A model generated the notes under the pieces. The model did not search any database. It was not told the DNA's origin and saw only the letters and a list, made by a program, of their open reading frames with translations. A stretch of DNA of 7,990 nucleotides from Candidatus Limnocylindrales bacterium (GTDB taxonomy: Bacteria > Chloroflexota > Limnocylindria > Limnocylindrales > CSP1-4): the NCBI GenBank assembly GCA_030647575.1, contig JAUSJS010000334.1, forward strand, positions 1-7,990. The letters run 5' to 3'. Numbering within the stretch: position 1 is the stretch's first letter; each line of letters starts with the position of its first letter. The position numbers and the translations under genes are program-made. This document shows positions 1-6,783 of the stretch, one piece after another.

Positions 1-83
1 GTGGCAGTGCGCGGGGGTCATACGGCCTCGCAATCATGTGATGCACGCCCGTGGCAGTCCCGATCGCGGCCTCGTTCCCGATC
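1..83. other. Non-coding left edge, downstream of the phosphoesterase gene
   Basis: No gene can be supported in these bases. They follow the TAG stop of the minus-strand phosphoesterase. A 5-bp inverted repeat (GATCG at 62-66, CGATC at 79-83) lies just past the stop, but it is too weak and lacks a T-tract, so I do not call it a terminator. On the minus strand, ATG codons at 37-35 and 21-19 stay open to the edge and could start the next gene leftward. With only 12 or 7 codons visible, neither can be judged. Confidence 0.5.
1..83. repeat. Short ordered direct repeats (imperfect ~50-bp tandem unit)
   Basis: GTGGCAGT occurs at 1-8 and 51-58. CGGCCTCG occurs at 23-30 and 67-74. The two words recur in the same order, separated by 14 bases in the first copy and 8 in the second. 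This looks like an imperfect tandem duplication with a 6-base length difference. A third word, TCCCGATC, is repeated at 58-65 and 76-83. Chance matches of 8-mers in GC-rich DNA are possible, and the window edge hides any further copies to the left. Confidence 0.3.
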
Positions 84-1052
84 CTAGCCTTCGACCCGCA
101 GCGTCCGCTCGACGCCGTTCGGGCCGAGGTCGACGAGGTAGCCACGCAGGATCCCCATGCTCGACTCCGAGCCGGCGTTCACGCAGATCGTGTCGCCGAT
201 CCGGCGCTCGCCGCCGGACTCGTGGATGTGGCCGTGGACGCCGAGGACGGGCCGGAACGACTCGATCGCCCGGCGCACGCCGGTCGAGCCGACCGGGCCG
301 CGGAGGACGTCGCCGGCGCTGATCGTGGGCCGCAGGTCGGGCGACAGGAGCGGCGCCGTGTCGAGGCCCGAGTCGTACGGCGGGACGTGGGTCATCATGA
401 CGGTCTTCCGCGGGTCGCGGACGCCGGCGAGAAGGCCGGAGAGTCGATCCAGGAATTCCTCCTCGGGCAGCTCGCGCGGCGTCGACCAGGGCGTCGGCGA
501 CGACCAGCCCATCGCCACGAGCTGATGCCACGGCGTCAGCTCGATGACCTGCTCGTTGACGTTCCGGCAGTATGTGGACTCGGCCAGGATCGGGTCGATC
601 TCGAACTCGTCGTCATTGCCCGGCATGAGGTAGACCGGGATGCCCGTCCCGTCGAGGCGCTCCGCGGCGAGCGCGAGCCACTCGCGGAGCCGGTGGGCGA
701 TCCGGTCGTGGAAGTGAGCCCGCACGAGCGCCGGGTCGGCCTCCATCGCGGCCCGCTCCTCCGGCGTGACCCGGACCGCGTAGTAGCCGAGGTCGGCGAT
801 CGAGCGCTCGAGATCCGCCAGCTCCTGCTCCGTCCGCGCGACGCGGCGCTGTCCGAGGACGGTCGCGGTCCACGCCTCATCGCCGTCCTCGCCCTTGACG
901 ACGGCGATGAGCGCCTTGCCCGTCAGGTCGCCGGCGATGAGCACGGCGTCGGCCGTGTACGTGTTCGCCCGCGTCGCGTTGAGGAGCTTGCGCCAGGTGC
1001 GCTCGGACGCGTGGATGTCGGAGCAGACGTAGAGGCGGAACGGCTTGGTCAT
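84..1052 (-). CDS. Calcineurin-like metallophosphoesterase
   Basis: This 322-residue protein is a cytoplasmic two-metal phosphoesterase, without signal peptide or membrane segment. The metal-site blocks appear in family order: SDIH (11-14), GDLTG (41-45), PGNDD (144-148), THVPPYDSG (221-229) and GHIH (274-277). Such enzymes hydrolyse phosphomono- or diesters, and the natural substrate cannot be told from sequence. The usual GNHD/E block reads GNDD here, so the His that often serves as proton donor is Asp. Related YfcE-type phosphodiesterases also lack that His. An insert of about 95 residues lies between the second and third blocks, rich in charged and aromatic residues. I chose the ATG at 1052 because it opens directly onto the first beta strand (KPFRLYVCSD); the ATG at 1130 would add a proline-rich tail overlapping hyuB. 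It lies 13 bp after the hyuB stop, has no clear ribosome-binding site, and is probably last in the operon. Confidence 0.9.
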   Translation of the reverse strand: MTKPFRLYVCSDIHASERTWRKLLNATRANTYTADAVLIAGDLTGKALIAVVKGEDGDEAWTATVLGQRRVARTEQELADLERSIADLGYYAVRVTPEERAAMEADPALVRAHFHDRIAHRLREWLALAAERLDGTGIPVYLMPGNDDEFEIDPILAESTYCRNVNEQVIELTPWHQLVAMGWSSPTPWSTPRELPEEEFLDRLSGLLAGVRDPRKTVMMTHVPPYDSGLDTAPLLSPDLRPTISAGDVLRGPVGSTGVRRAIESFRPVLGVHGHIHESGGERRIGDTICVNAGSESSMGILRGYLVDLGPNGVERTLRVEG

Positions 1053-1065
1053 CGGCGACCGGAGT

Positions 1066-2727
1066 CTAGTCGGCTCGGGCGACGCCGGTCGGCCGGGCGG
1101 CGGCTGTGGCTCCGAATCCGCCACCGCCACCGGTCTCGATCGTCACGGTCGACCCCGGCGCCAGCGTGACCGTGCCCTTCGAGGGGACCCGCATCCGGCG
1201 CCCGGACGGGTCGCGCACGATGAGCCGCGTCGGCGTGCCGTCCTCGCCGCCTGCGGCGCCCCACGGCCGGAAGCGTGGGTCGGTCTGCTCGCAGTACAGG
1301 ACGACGCGCTGCGGTTCGGCGAGCACCTTGTAGGTCCGGCGGATCCCCCGCCCACCACGCCAGTGCCCGTCGCCGGCGGAGTCGCGGATAAGCTCGGAGC
1401 GGACGAGTCGCCACGGGTACTCGACCTCGCATACCTCGGCCGACAGCAGGCCGACGTTCGAGAGGTGGGTGTCGACCGCGTCGAGGCCGTCGCCGCCGGG
1501 GGCGACGCGACCGTCCGGGTACCGCCGCGCCCCATGCGCACCGGAACCACCCCCGACGACGTCCTGGAGGACCGTCGGCCGGCCGGTGCGCGGCGACGGT
1601 CCCTCGGCCATGAGCGAGAAGAAGCCGACGAAGTGGCCGGCGACCGCGACCTCGGGCCACAACGCCGCCGCCGCCCGAACCATCGTGTCGGCGAGCCGCT
1701 GGATCGTGAGGTGGCGGACGCTGACCGCCGCCGGCGGCCGGGGGTTGAGCACGGAACCCTCCGGGCAGACGATCGACACCGGGCGAAGCGTGCCGTCGTT
1801 GGCCGGGATCGTCGGGTCGGTGATGGCGCGGACGAGGTAGGCGACGCTCGCGAGGGTGCTCGCCCATGGGACGTTGATGCCGCCGGCGACCTGGGACGAG
1901 GAGCCGGTGAGATCCACCGTCATGGCCTCGCCGTGCTTCGAGAGCTGGACGTGGATGCGCGTCGGCGGGCCGCCGGCCCCGTCGTCATCGAGGAAGCCCG
2001 TCGCCTCGGCCTCGCCGTCCGGCAACGCCGCGAGCGCCGCCCGCGTGCGACGCTCGGCATGGTCGATAAGCGCCTCGAACGTCGCCCGCAGCCTCGCGCC
2101 ACCGTAGCGCACCCGGAGCTCGAGGAGCCGTCGCTCGCCGACGAGGCAGGCGGCGGCCTGGGCGCGCAGGTCGGCCAGCGTCGAGACGGGATCGCGGACG
2201 TTCGCAGCGATGATCTCGACGATCGGGGCGACCGGTCCGGCCGCCGTCTCGAGGCGGACCGGCGGCAGCACGAGGCCCTCGGCGAATAGCTGCGCGTGGT
2301 CGGCCCCCTCGGTGCCGGGATTCGCGCCGCCGAAGTCGACCTGGTGGGCGACGGTCCCGGTCCATGCGACCGGACGTCGCCCTCGACCGTCGAACACCGG
2401 CCGGAGCACGTTCACGTCGGGCGTGTGGGCGCCGCCGAGGTACGGGTGGTTGGCGATGAAGACGTCACCCGGAGCGAGCGTCGCGCGATGCCGTCGGAGC
2501 GTCTCGCGGACGACGAGGCCCATCGCGCCGAGTTGGGCCGGGATGAACTCGCCCTGCGCGACGAGTCTGCCGTTCGCGTCGAAGATCGCGCACGAGAAAT
2601 CGAGCATCTCGCGGATGATCGGGCTGTACGCCGACCGGCGGAGCGCACCGCCCATCTCCTCGCAGGCGGACCGCAGTGCAGCCTCGAGGACGCCGAAGGT
2701 GATCGGGTCGAGCGGTCGTGGCGTCAT
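1066..2727 (-). CDS. hyuB: Hydantoinase/5-oxoprolinase subunit B (HyuB family)
   Basis: This 553-residue protein matches the full length of the HyuB family (N-methylhydantoinase B, B half of 5-oxoprolinase, acetone carboxylase alpha-type). Hallmarks run in order: the N-terminal block LDPITFGVLEAAL (6-18), a GDVFIANHPYLGGAHTPDV segment (87-105), AHQVDFGG (127-134), the EGL.LPPVRL segment (150-159), DLRAQAAA (186-193), VDLTGSSSQVAGGINVP (271-287), GHWRGGRGIRR (454-464) and a glycine-rich end, GGGGGFG (533-539). In known systems the A and B subunits form a complex that opens a cyclic amide with ATP hydrolysis. Candidate substrates are 5-oxoproline, hydantoins and other lactams. No acetone-carboxylase gamma subunit is nearby, which argues against a carboxylase. 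Its ATG overlaps the hyuA stop as ATGA, and the upstream ribosome-binding site is weak, so translation is probably coupled to hyuA. The family call is firm; the substrate is open. Confidence 0.94.
   Translation of the reverse strand: MTPRPLDPITFGVLEAALRSACEEMGGALRRSAYSPIIREMLDFSCAIFDANGRLVAQGEFIPAQLGAMGLVVRETLRRHRATLAPGDVFIANHPYLGGAHTPDVNVLRPVFDGRGRRPVAWTGTVAHQVDFGGANPGTEGADHAQLFAEGLVLPPVRLETAAGPVAPIVEIIAANVRDPVSTLADLRAQAAACLVGERRLLELRVRYGGARLRATFEALIDHAERRTRAALAALPDGEAEATGFLDDDGAGGPPTRIHVQLSKHGEAMTVDLTGSSSQVAGGINVPWASTLASVAYLVRAITDPTIPANDGTLRPVSIVCPEGSVLNPRPPAAVSVRHLTIQRLADTMVRAAAALWPEVAVAGHFVGFFSLMAEGPSPRTGRPTVLQDVVGGGSGAHGARRYPDGRVAPGGDGLDAVDTHLSNVGLLSAEVCEVEYPWRLVRSELIRDSAGDGHWRGGRGIRRTYKVLAEPQRVVLYCEQTDPRFRPWGAAGGEDGTPTRLIVRDPSGRRMRVPSKGTVTLAPGSTVTIETGGGGGFGATAAARPTGVARAD
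2724..2727 (-). promoter_or_regulatory. hyuA-hyuB ATGA stop/start overlap
   Basis: The hyuB ATG (2727-2725) and the hyuA TGA (2726-2724) share bases. The sequence just upstream of the hyuB start contains only a poor GGGA-like match to a ribosome-binding site. Reinitiation after hyuA termination is therefore the likely route, which would keep the two subunits near equal amounts. The overlap is seen directly; the coupling is inferred. Confidence 0.75.
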
Positions 2728-4784
2728 CGGGTGACGTCCCGGATCCGCAGGTCACCCCAGCGGCCAACCTCCGCTCGCATCCCGGCGAGGACGAGCGTCG
2801 TTGCATCGAGCTGCTCGATGATGCACGGACCGTCGAGCCGATCGCCCCAGCGCAAGCCGTCGCGCCACCAGACGTCGACCGGGACGCGCGTCGCGGTCCC
2901 CGGCAGCAGCACCGAGCGGGTCCCGCGCGACGTGGCCGCAGCCGGCCGGCGATCGCGGGCGCTCGGCTCGACCGCTGCCGGTCGCGGGTGGTCGAGCCGG
3001 CCAACCCCGATCAGGCGCAGCGTCACCGCCTCCACGGGTTCGTCCGGGGCGGCGTGGCCATATCGCACGCGATGGGCCGCATGGAAGGCGGCCGCGAGGA
3101 CGCGCATGGGGCGCGCGCCGAGACCCGCGAGCGGGATCGACAGCTCGTGACCCTGGCCGACGTAGCGGCAGTCGGCGCTCGCGTGGAAGGTCGACCGATC
3201 GGCGCTGATGCCGTCGGCCGCGAGCCCCGCCCGGAGCTCTCTCGCGGCGGCGCCGAACCACGCCGCCAGCGCCGGCGCCGCCGCGGGATCGAGACGGGCC
3301 ATCACGGTCTGCGCCGCGTCGAGGCGCTCGTCGGCCCCGGCGAGCCCGACCGCGCAGAGCAGACCGGGCGAACGCGGGACGACGATCTCGCCGAGTCCGA
3401 GCTCGCGCATGAGCCGCGCCGCGTGGAGCGGGCCGGCGCCGCCGAACGCGACAAGCGGCAGACCGCGCGGGTCGACGCCGCGCTCGATCGAGACCTGCCG
3501 TACGGCACCCGCGAGGCGCGCCGTGGCGATCGCGAGGATCCCTTCTGCGGCCGCATCCAGAGTCAGTCCGAGCGGCTCCGCGAGCCGACGGAGCGCCGCC
3601 TCCGCCGAAGCCCGATCGAGCCGCAGCCGACCGGCGAGCGGCGTCCCCTCGTCGAGCGTCCCGACCACGAGGTGCGCGTCGGTCACGGTCGGCTGGTCCC
3701 CGCCCCGCCCGTAGGCCGCTGGGCCGGGCTCCGCTCCGGCGCTCTGCGGACCGACACGGAGCGCGCCGGCCGGATCGAGCCAGGCGATGCTGCCCCCGCC
3801 CGCCCCGGCAGTGGCGATGTCGAGCGCCGCGACCGTCAGCGGCGCGCCGTCGTGACGCTGCATCCCGGTGACCGGCGCGCGCCCGTCACGAACGAGGCAG
3901 ACGTCGACCGAGGTCCCGCCCATGTCGAGCGCGAGGAGGTCCTGCAGGCCGAGGCGGGCTCCGAGCTCGATCGCGCCCGCGACACCGGCCGCCGGACCGG
4001 AAAGGATGAGGCGGTGCGGCTCACGGGTGGCGCGATCGGCCGGGACGAGTCCGCCGCCGGATTCCATGACGAGGAGCGGCGCCCGGACCCCGTGCGCGGC
4101 GATGCTCGTGCGGGCGCGTTCGAGGTAGCGCTCCATGACCGGTCGCAGGCCGGCCGCGACCGCCGTCGTGACGGTCCGGGGGTACTCCCGGACCTCGCGC
4201 GAGACCTCCGACGAGAGCGTGATCGGGACGCGCGGCATCGCGGCTCGAAGCGCCGCAGCCAGGCGCTCCTCGTGGCGTGGCTCGACGTACGAGAAGAGGA
4301 GAGCGATCGCGACGGACGCGGGCCGGCGGCGACGGACGGCGCGGACAACCCGGCCGATCTCCTCGTCCGTCAATGCCTGGACAGCGCTCCCGTCGGCGGC
4401 GATGCGTTCGCGCACGGCGATCCGGTCCGCCTCGGCCACGAGCTCGCCGGGCCGCGGCTGGAACAGGTCGTACATGTCCGGTCGTTGGCCGGTCCGGATG
4501 GTCAGCAGGTCGGTGAAGCCGTCCGTCGCGCACAGCACGACCCGCGCGAGGGAGCCCGTGAGCAGCGCGTTCGTGGCGACCGTCGTGCCGTGGACGAGTC
4601 GTTCGATCGCTTCCGGGGCGACACCGTCCGTGGCAAGTGCGGCGAGCGCGTCGAGCAGTGCCCGGGACGGGTCGTCTGGCGTCGAGACGACCTTGGCCGT
4701 GGCGAACCGGCCGTTGTCACCAACCGCGACGGCATCGGTAAACGTGCCGCCGACATCGATACCGACGGTCCAGCGGGTCGTCAT
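2724..4784 (-). CDS. hyuA: Hydantoinase/5-oxoprolinase subunit A (HyuA family)
   Basis: This 686-residue protein is the ATP-handling partner of HyuB, at the usual HyuA length. It starts with the actin-like phosphate-binding block GIDVGGTFTD (8-17), followed by HGTTVATNALL (65-75), ESGGG (241-245), SGPAAG (262-267) and the second nucleotide-binding block DMGGTSVDV (287-295). Then come AGAGGGS (326-332), the VGPQSAGAEPGPAAYG segment (344-359), TVTDA (366-370), AFGGAGPLHA (446-455), YVGQGHELSIP (541-551) and a C-terminal DGPCIIEQLDATT block (651-663). Family members activate a cyclic amide carbonyl with ATP (5-oxoproline, hydantoin, N-methylhydantoin, caprolactam). The substrate here is not identifiable. 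No in-frame ATG, GTG or TTG lies between 4784 and the permease stop, so the start is well fixed, although there is no Shine-Dalgarno sequence. It lies 67 bp downstream of the permease and overlaps hyuB by 4 bp. Confidence 0.95.
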   Translation of the reverse strand: MTTRWTVGIDVGGTFTDAVAVGDNGRFATAKVVSTPDDPSRALLDALAALATDGVAPEAIERLVHGTTVATNALLTGSLARVVLCATDGFTDLLTIRTGQRPDMYDLFQPRPGELVAEADRIAVRERIAADGSAVQALTDEEIGRVVRAVRRRRPASVAIALLFSYVEPRHEERLAAALRAAMPRVPITLSSEVSREVREYPRTVTTAVAAGLRPVMERYLERARTSIAAHGVRAPLLVMESGGGLVPADRATREPHRLILSGPAAGVAGAIELGARLGLQDLLALDMGGTSVDVCLVRDGRAPVTGMQRHDGAPLTVAALDIATAGAGGGSIAWLDPAGALRVGPQSAGAEPGPAAYGRGGDQPTVTDAHLVVGTLDEGTPLAGRLRLDRASAEAALRRLAEPLGLTLDAAAEGILAIATARLAGAVRQVSIERGVDPRGLPLVAFGGAGPLHAARLMRELGLGEIVVPRSPGLLCAVGLAGADERLDAAQTVMARLDPAAAPALAAWFGAAARELRAGLAADGISADRSTFHASADCRYVGQGHELSIPLAGLGARPMRVLAAAFHAAHRVRYGHAAPDEPVEAVTLRLIGVGRLDHPRPAAVEPSARDRRPAAATSRGTRSVLLPGTATRVPVDVWWRDGLRWGDRLDGPCIIEQLDATTLVLAGMRAEVGRWGDLRIRDVTR

Positions 4785-4803
4785 CGCAGGGTGGGACGGG
4801 CCA

Positions 4804-4822
4804 GGCGCCCGCTCGGGGCGCC
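4804..4822 (-). promoter_or_regulatory. GC hairpin just upstream of hyuA
   Basis: GGCGCCC (4804-4810) and GGGCGCC (4816-4822) are perfect inverted repeats around a 5-base loop. In the transcript this is a 7-bp all-GC stem ending 19 bases before the hyuA ATG. No T-tract follows, so it is not a standard intrinsic terminator. It could protect the upstream permease message, act as a processing site, or limit translation of hyuA, which has no Shine-Dalgarno site. The role is inferred. Confidence 0.5.
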
Positions 4823-4842
4823 CATCCGCACGGCGGTCAACG

Positions 4843-4854
4843 TGACGATCGTCA
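4843..4854. repeat. Perfect 12-bp palindrome over the permease stop codon
   Basis: TGACGATCGTCA reads the same on both strands, and its left end on the minus strand supplies the permease TGA stop (4854-4852). With no loop bases it is a poor RNA hairpin but a plausible site for a dimeric DNA-binding protein. It may also be chance. It lies 20 bp from the 4804-4822 hairpin, so the 67-bp gene junction is mostly symmetric sequence. Confidence 0.4.
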
Positions 4855-6579
4855 GTCGGGCGGGATCTCCTGGTACATCAGGCGGGTGTCGATCCCGGCG
4901 GCCCGGTTGCGCGCCGCCTGGACGAGGTAGATGACGATGCCGGCCGCGAAGATGACGAGGGTCATCGTGATGCCGGTCCGGTTCAGATAGTCGAGCTGCG
5001 ACTCCTCGGCACCGGCGCCGACGCGGTTGAGGATCGGGCTGACGCCGGCATACCAGTACAGGCCGACGGTCATCACCACCCAGACGAGGCCCATGACCGG
5101 CAGCCAGGTCCGGAACGGGGCGTCCTTCGCGAGGTCCGGCCTCGTCCAGCGCACGAGCAGGGCGTTTACGCCGGGCATGATCCAGGTCAACCCGGCGGCG
5201 AGGATGCTGAACCACAGGGTGGACACGAGGTTCAGCTTCCCGTCGACGGGCGCCAGGAAGCCGAGGCCGACCGCCCGAAGAATCGGGAAGTTCTGGAGGA
5301 GGGCGAGGAGCCCGGCGACGAAGATCGCCGCCAGGATCGCGTTCGCCGGCGCATGCAGCCGCTCGGACACGCGCCCGAACCACTCCGGGACCTGCCGGTC
5401 CAGGCTCCACGCCAGCTGAACCCGCGACAGGAAAGCGATATAGACCGGGCAGAGCAGGAACGGGAAGAGCGTCACCGCGAGCGACACGATCGTCCAGATC
5501 GGCCACAGGCCGGGCGTAGCGATGACACCCATCAGCGGCATCGAGTTCGGTTGCCCGAGCGGCAGCGCGGGGTCGGTGATGAAGCCCCAGTAGATCGCCC
5601 CCCAGGCCACCTGGCCGTCCAGCCCCAGGCGGGAGCTGATGAAGTCTGTGTAGACCGAGTTCATCAGGACCGCGATGCCGAGCGCGCCGAGCAGGGCGAT
5701 GATGATGCCCCGCCGGACGTTGCCGCGGATCTCGCCTGAGATGTAGGCGCTGTATTGGAAGCCGATGTAGTTGAGCAGGACGATCCCGGCGATGAAGGCG
5801 AACACGTCCGGCGTCAGGTCGATGCCCGTCGTCTTGAAGCCGGCCGCATCGCCGGCCGCGGCGAGCTGGTCGACCGTGACCCCGCCGCTGTACTGCGGCA
5901 GATTCGCCGCGAAGCCCTCGGGGGTGATCGCGACCATGCCGACGACGAACATGAGCCCGGCACCGACGAGGCCGAGGATCGCCAGCGAGGTGATGATCCG
6001 GTGGAAGCGTCGGACCGCCTGGAATGTGATGAGCGCGATGAGCGCCAGGACGATGAGCGAGGCGATGAAGCCCGGCACGCCGGTCACGGCCCCGGTCTCG
6101 TCGGTGAACCAGGCGTTCGCGCCGTTGAAGAAGTCGCTCCCGGTACCGATGCCGACGATCCGCCCGGTGATCTGCAGGTTGCGGACCACGATCGGCACCT
6201 CGAAGGCGATGATCGCCAAGCTGGCGAACGCGAGCGTCCAGCTCTCCAACCAGCCGAGGAACGGACCGACGCGCGGCACGATCCGGCTCGTGAACACGTA
6301 GTCGCCGCCCGAGCGCGGCATGACCGAGGTCAGCGAGGCGAAGATCAAGGCCAGCAGGATGCAGAACAGGCCGACGATGATCGACGCCCAGCCGTACGTC
6401 GTGAACGCGGCGTACATGCCGATCGGCACGTACGCGAGCGAGTAGAACACCGGGTACCAGCCCAGGCCGGCACCGATGAACGCGCTCGTGTTGAAGAACA
6501 GCGCGTTCGTGACACTCACTTCGCGGACCAGGCCCGACGACTGGCGCGTGAACAGCGCCCGACCTCCGGTGGCAGCCAT
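4852..6579 (-). CDS. APC-superfamily amino-acid-type permease
   Basis: This 575-residue integral membrane protein has about 12 hydrophobic segments, near residues 24-50, 64-86, 103-132, 168-189, 195-218, 257-280, 291-315, 362-386, 411-442, 452-475, 491-513 and 536-556. The APC signature MPRSGGDYVFTSR (87-99) follows the second segment. SGEIRGN (281-287) after the sixth segment and RVQLAWSLDRQVPEWF (386-401) after the eighth match the cytoplasmic loops of amino acid permeases (AA_permease_2 type). Long loops, probably extracellular, lie at about 133-167 and 219-256. It is probably a secondary transporter of an amino acid or cyclic amide, driven by proton or sodium symport or by exchange; the substrate cannot be read from sequence. 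The start has a strong AGGAGG site. As first gene of the unit before hyuA and hyuB, it probably imports their substrate. Confidence 0.92.
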   Translation of the reverse strand: MAATGGRALFTRQSSGLVREVSVTNALFFNTSAFIGAGLGWYPVFYSLAYVPIGMYAAFTTYGWASIIVGLFCILLALIFASLTSVMPRSGGDYVFTSRIVPRVGPFLGWLESWTLAFASLAIIAFEVPIVVRNLQITGRIVGIGTGSDFFNGANAWFTDETGAVTGVPGFIASLIVLALIALITFQAVRRFHRIITSLAILGLVGAGLMFVVGMVAITPEGFAANLPQYSGGVTVDQLAAAGDAAGFKTTGIDLTPDVFAFIAGIVLLNYIGFQYSAYISGEIRGNVRRGIIIALLGALGIAVLMNSVYTDFISSRLGLDGQVAWGAIYWGFITDPALPLGQPNSMPLMGVIATPGLWPIWTIVSLAVTLFPFLLCPVYIAFLSRVQLAWSLDRQVPEWFGRVSERLHAPANAILAAIFVAGLLALLQNFPILRAVGLGFLAPVDGKLNLVSTLWFSILAAGLTWIMPGVNALLVRWTRPDLAKDAPFRTWLPVMGLVWVVMTVGLYWYAGVSPILNRVGAGAEESQLDYLNRTGITMTLVIFAAGIVIYLVQAARNRAAGIDTRLMYQEIPPD

Positions 6580-6589
6580 GCGAGGAACT

Positions 6590-6595
6590 CCTCCT
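6590..6595 (-). promoter_or_regulatory. Strong Shine-Dalgarno site of the permease gene
   Basis: AGGAGG on the minus strand lies 10 bases before the permease ATG at 6579, within a purine-rich run (6588-6604). It supports that start against the longer overlapping frame that opens at 6817. It is the only consensus-grade ribosome-binding site in the four-gene unit. Confidence 0.8.
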
Positions 6596-6621
6596 CTCCC
6601 TCACGACCGCGACTCGGGGAC

Positions 6622-6666
6622 AGGCGCGCGGCCGCCCTGCCGGACCGGGTGCGCCATGTCGCGCCT
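6622..6666 (-). other. Possible stem in the permease mRNA leader
   Basis: AGGCGCG (6622-6628) and CGCGCCT (6660-6666) can pair as a 7-bp stem enclosing 31 bases of GC-rich sequence. The stem would sit about 45-85 bases upstream of the permease start if transcription begins near 6690. I recognise no known riboswitch consensus in it. Pairings of this size arise easily by chance at this GC content. Confidence 0.2.
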
Positions 6667-6695
6667 CGGTCGCCCCCATCAGGCAGGGGCCCCGC

Positions 6696-6705
6696 CAGTA
6701 TACTG
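6696..6705. promoter_or_regulatory. Candidate divergent promoter: palindrome with a -10-like hexamer on both strands
   Basis: CAGTATACTG is a perfect 10-bp palindrome and the only clearly AT-rich spot between the divergent permease and nucleotidyltransferase genes. It presents TATACT (5 of 6 matches to TATAAT) on the plus strand at 6699-6704 and on the minus strand at 6702-6697. Start points would fall near 6711 (plus) and 6690 (minus), giving leaders of roughly 70 and 110 bases. I see no good -35 box on either side. A GGGGCCCC palindrome (6686-6693) lies next to it. The site could instead, or also, be an operator. Confidence 0.45.
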
Positions 6706-6767
6706 ACGCCCGCTCGCGCGGGAACCTCGGATCGCGGGCGTCCTGGCTGGCCCGTTGACCGAGAATC

Positions 6768-6772
6768 GAGGA
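6768..6772 (+). promoter_or_regulatory. Probable ribosome-binding site of the nucleotidyltransferase-like gene
   Basis: GAGGA lies 11 bases before the GTG at 6784, slightly longer than ideal spacing. No other in-frame start codon with a purine-rich site lies near the conserved N-terminus, so this supports the GTG start. Confidence 0.5.
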
Positions 6773-6783
6773 CCGACCCGCGC

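Noticed and set aside
1..83. Possible tRNA or intrinsic terminator at the left edge
   Set aside because: No acceptor stem, T-arm consensus or clover-leaf pairing could be assembled, and the only hairpin is 5 bp without a T-tract.
34..531. Minus-strand 165-codon frame and several plus-strand frames over the phosphoesterase
   Set aside because: All are Arg/Pro/Ala-rich shadows of a gene whose metal-binding motifs are complete in the chosen frame.
2718..4934. A 738-codon open frame on the plus strand, antisense to hyuA
   Set aside because: Its translation is dominated by Arg, Ala, Glu, Asp and Gly with no recognisable motif, whereas the minus strand encodes a full-length HyuA with all family blocks. 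It is open because high-GC codon bias removes stops from the opposite strand.
6580..6690. Riboswitch in the permease leader
   Set aside because: A 7-bp long-range stem is possible, but no known aptamer consensus is recognisable, and GC-rich pairing of this size is common by chance.
6755..6760. TTGACC as a -35 box for the nucleotidyltransferase gene
   Set aside because: At 16-18 bases downstream the sequence is CCCGCGCG-like, with no -10 resemblance, and it falls at the start codon.
5755..6783. A long upstream extension of the nucleotidyltransferase frame, antisense to the permease
   Set aside because: The extension lies opposite permease coding sequence and has shadow-type composition. Conserved sequence starts only after the GTG at 6784, which has GAGGA upstream.
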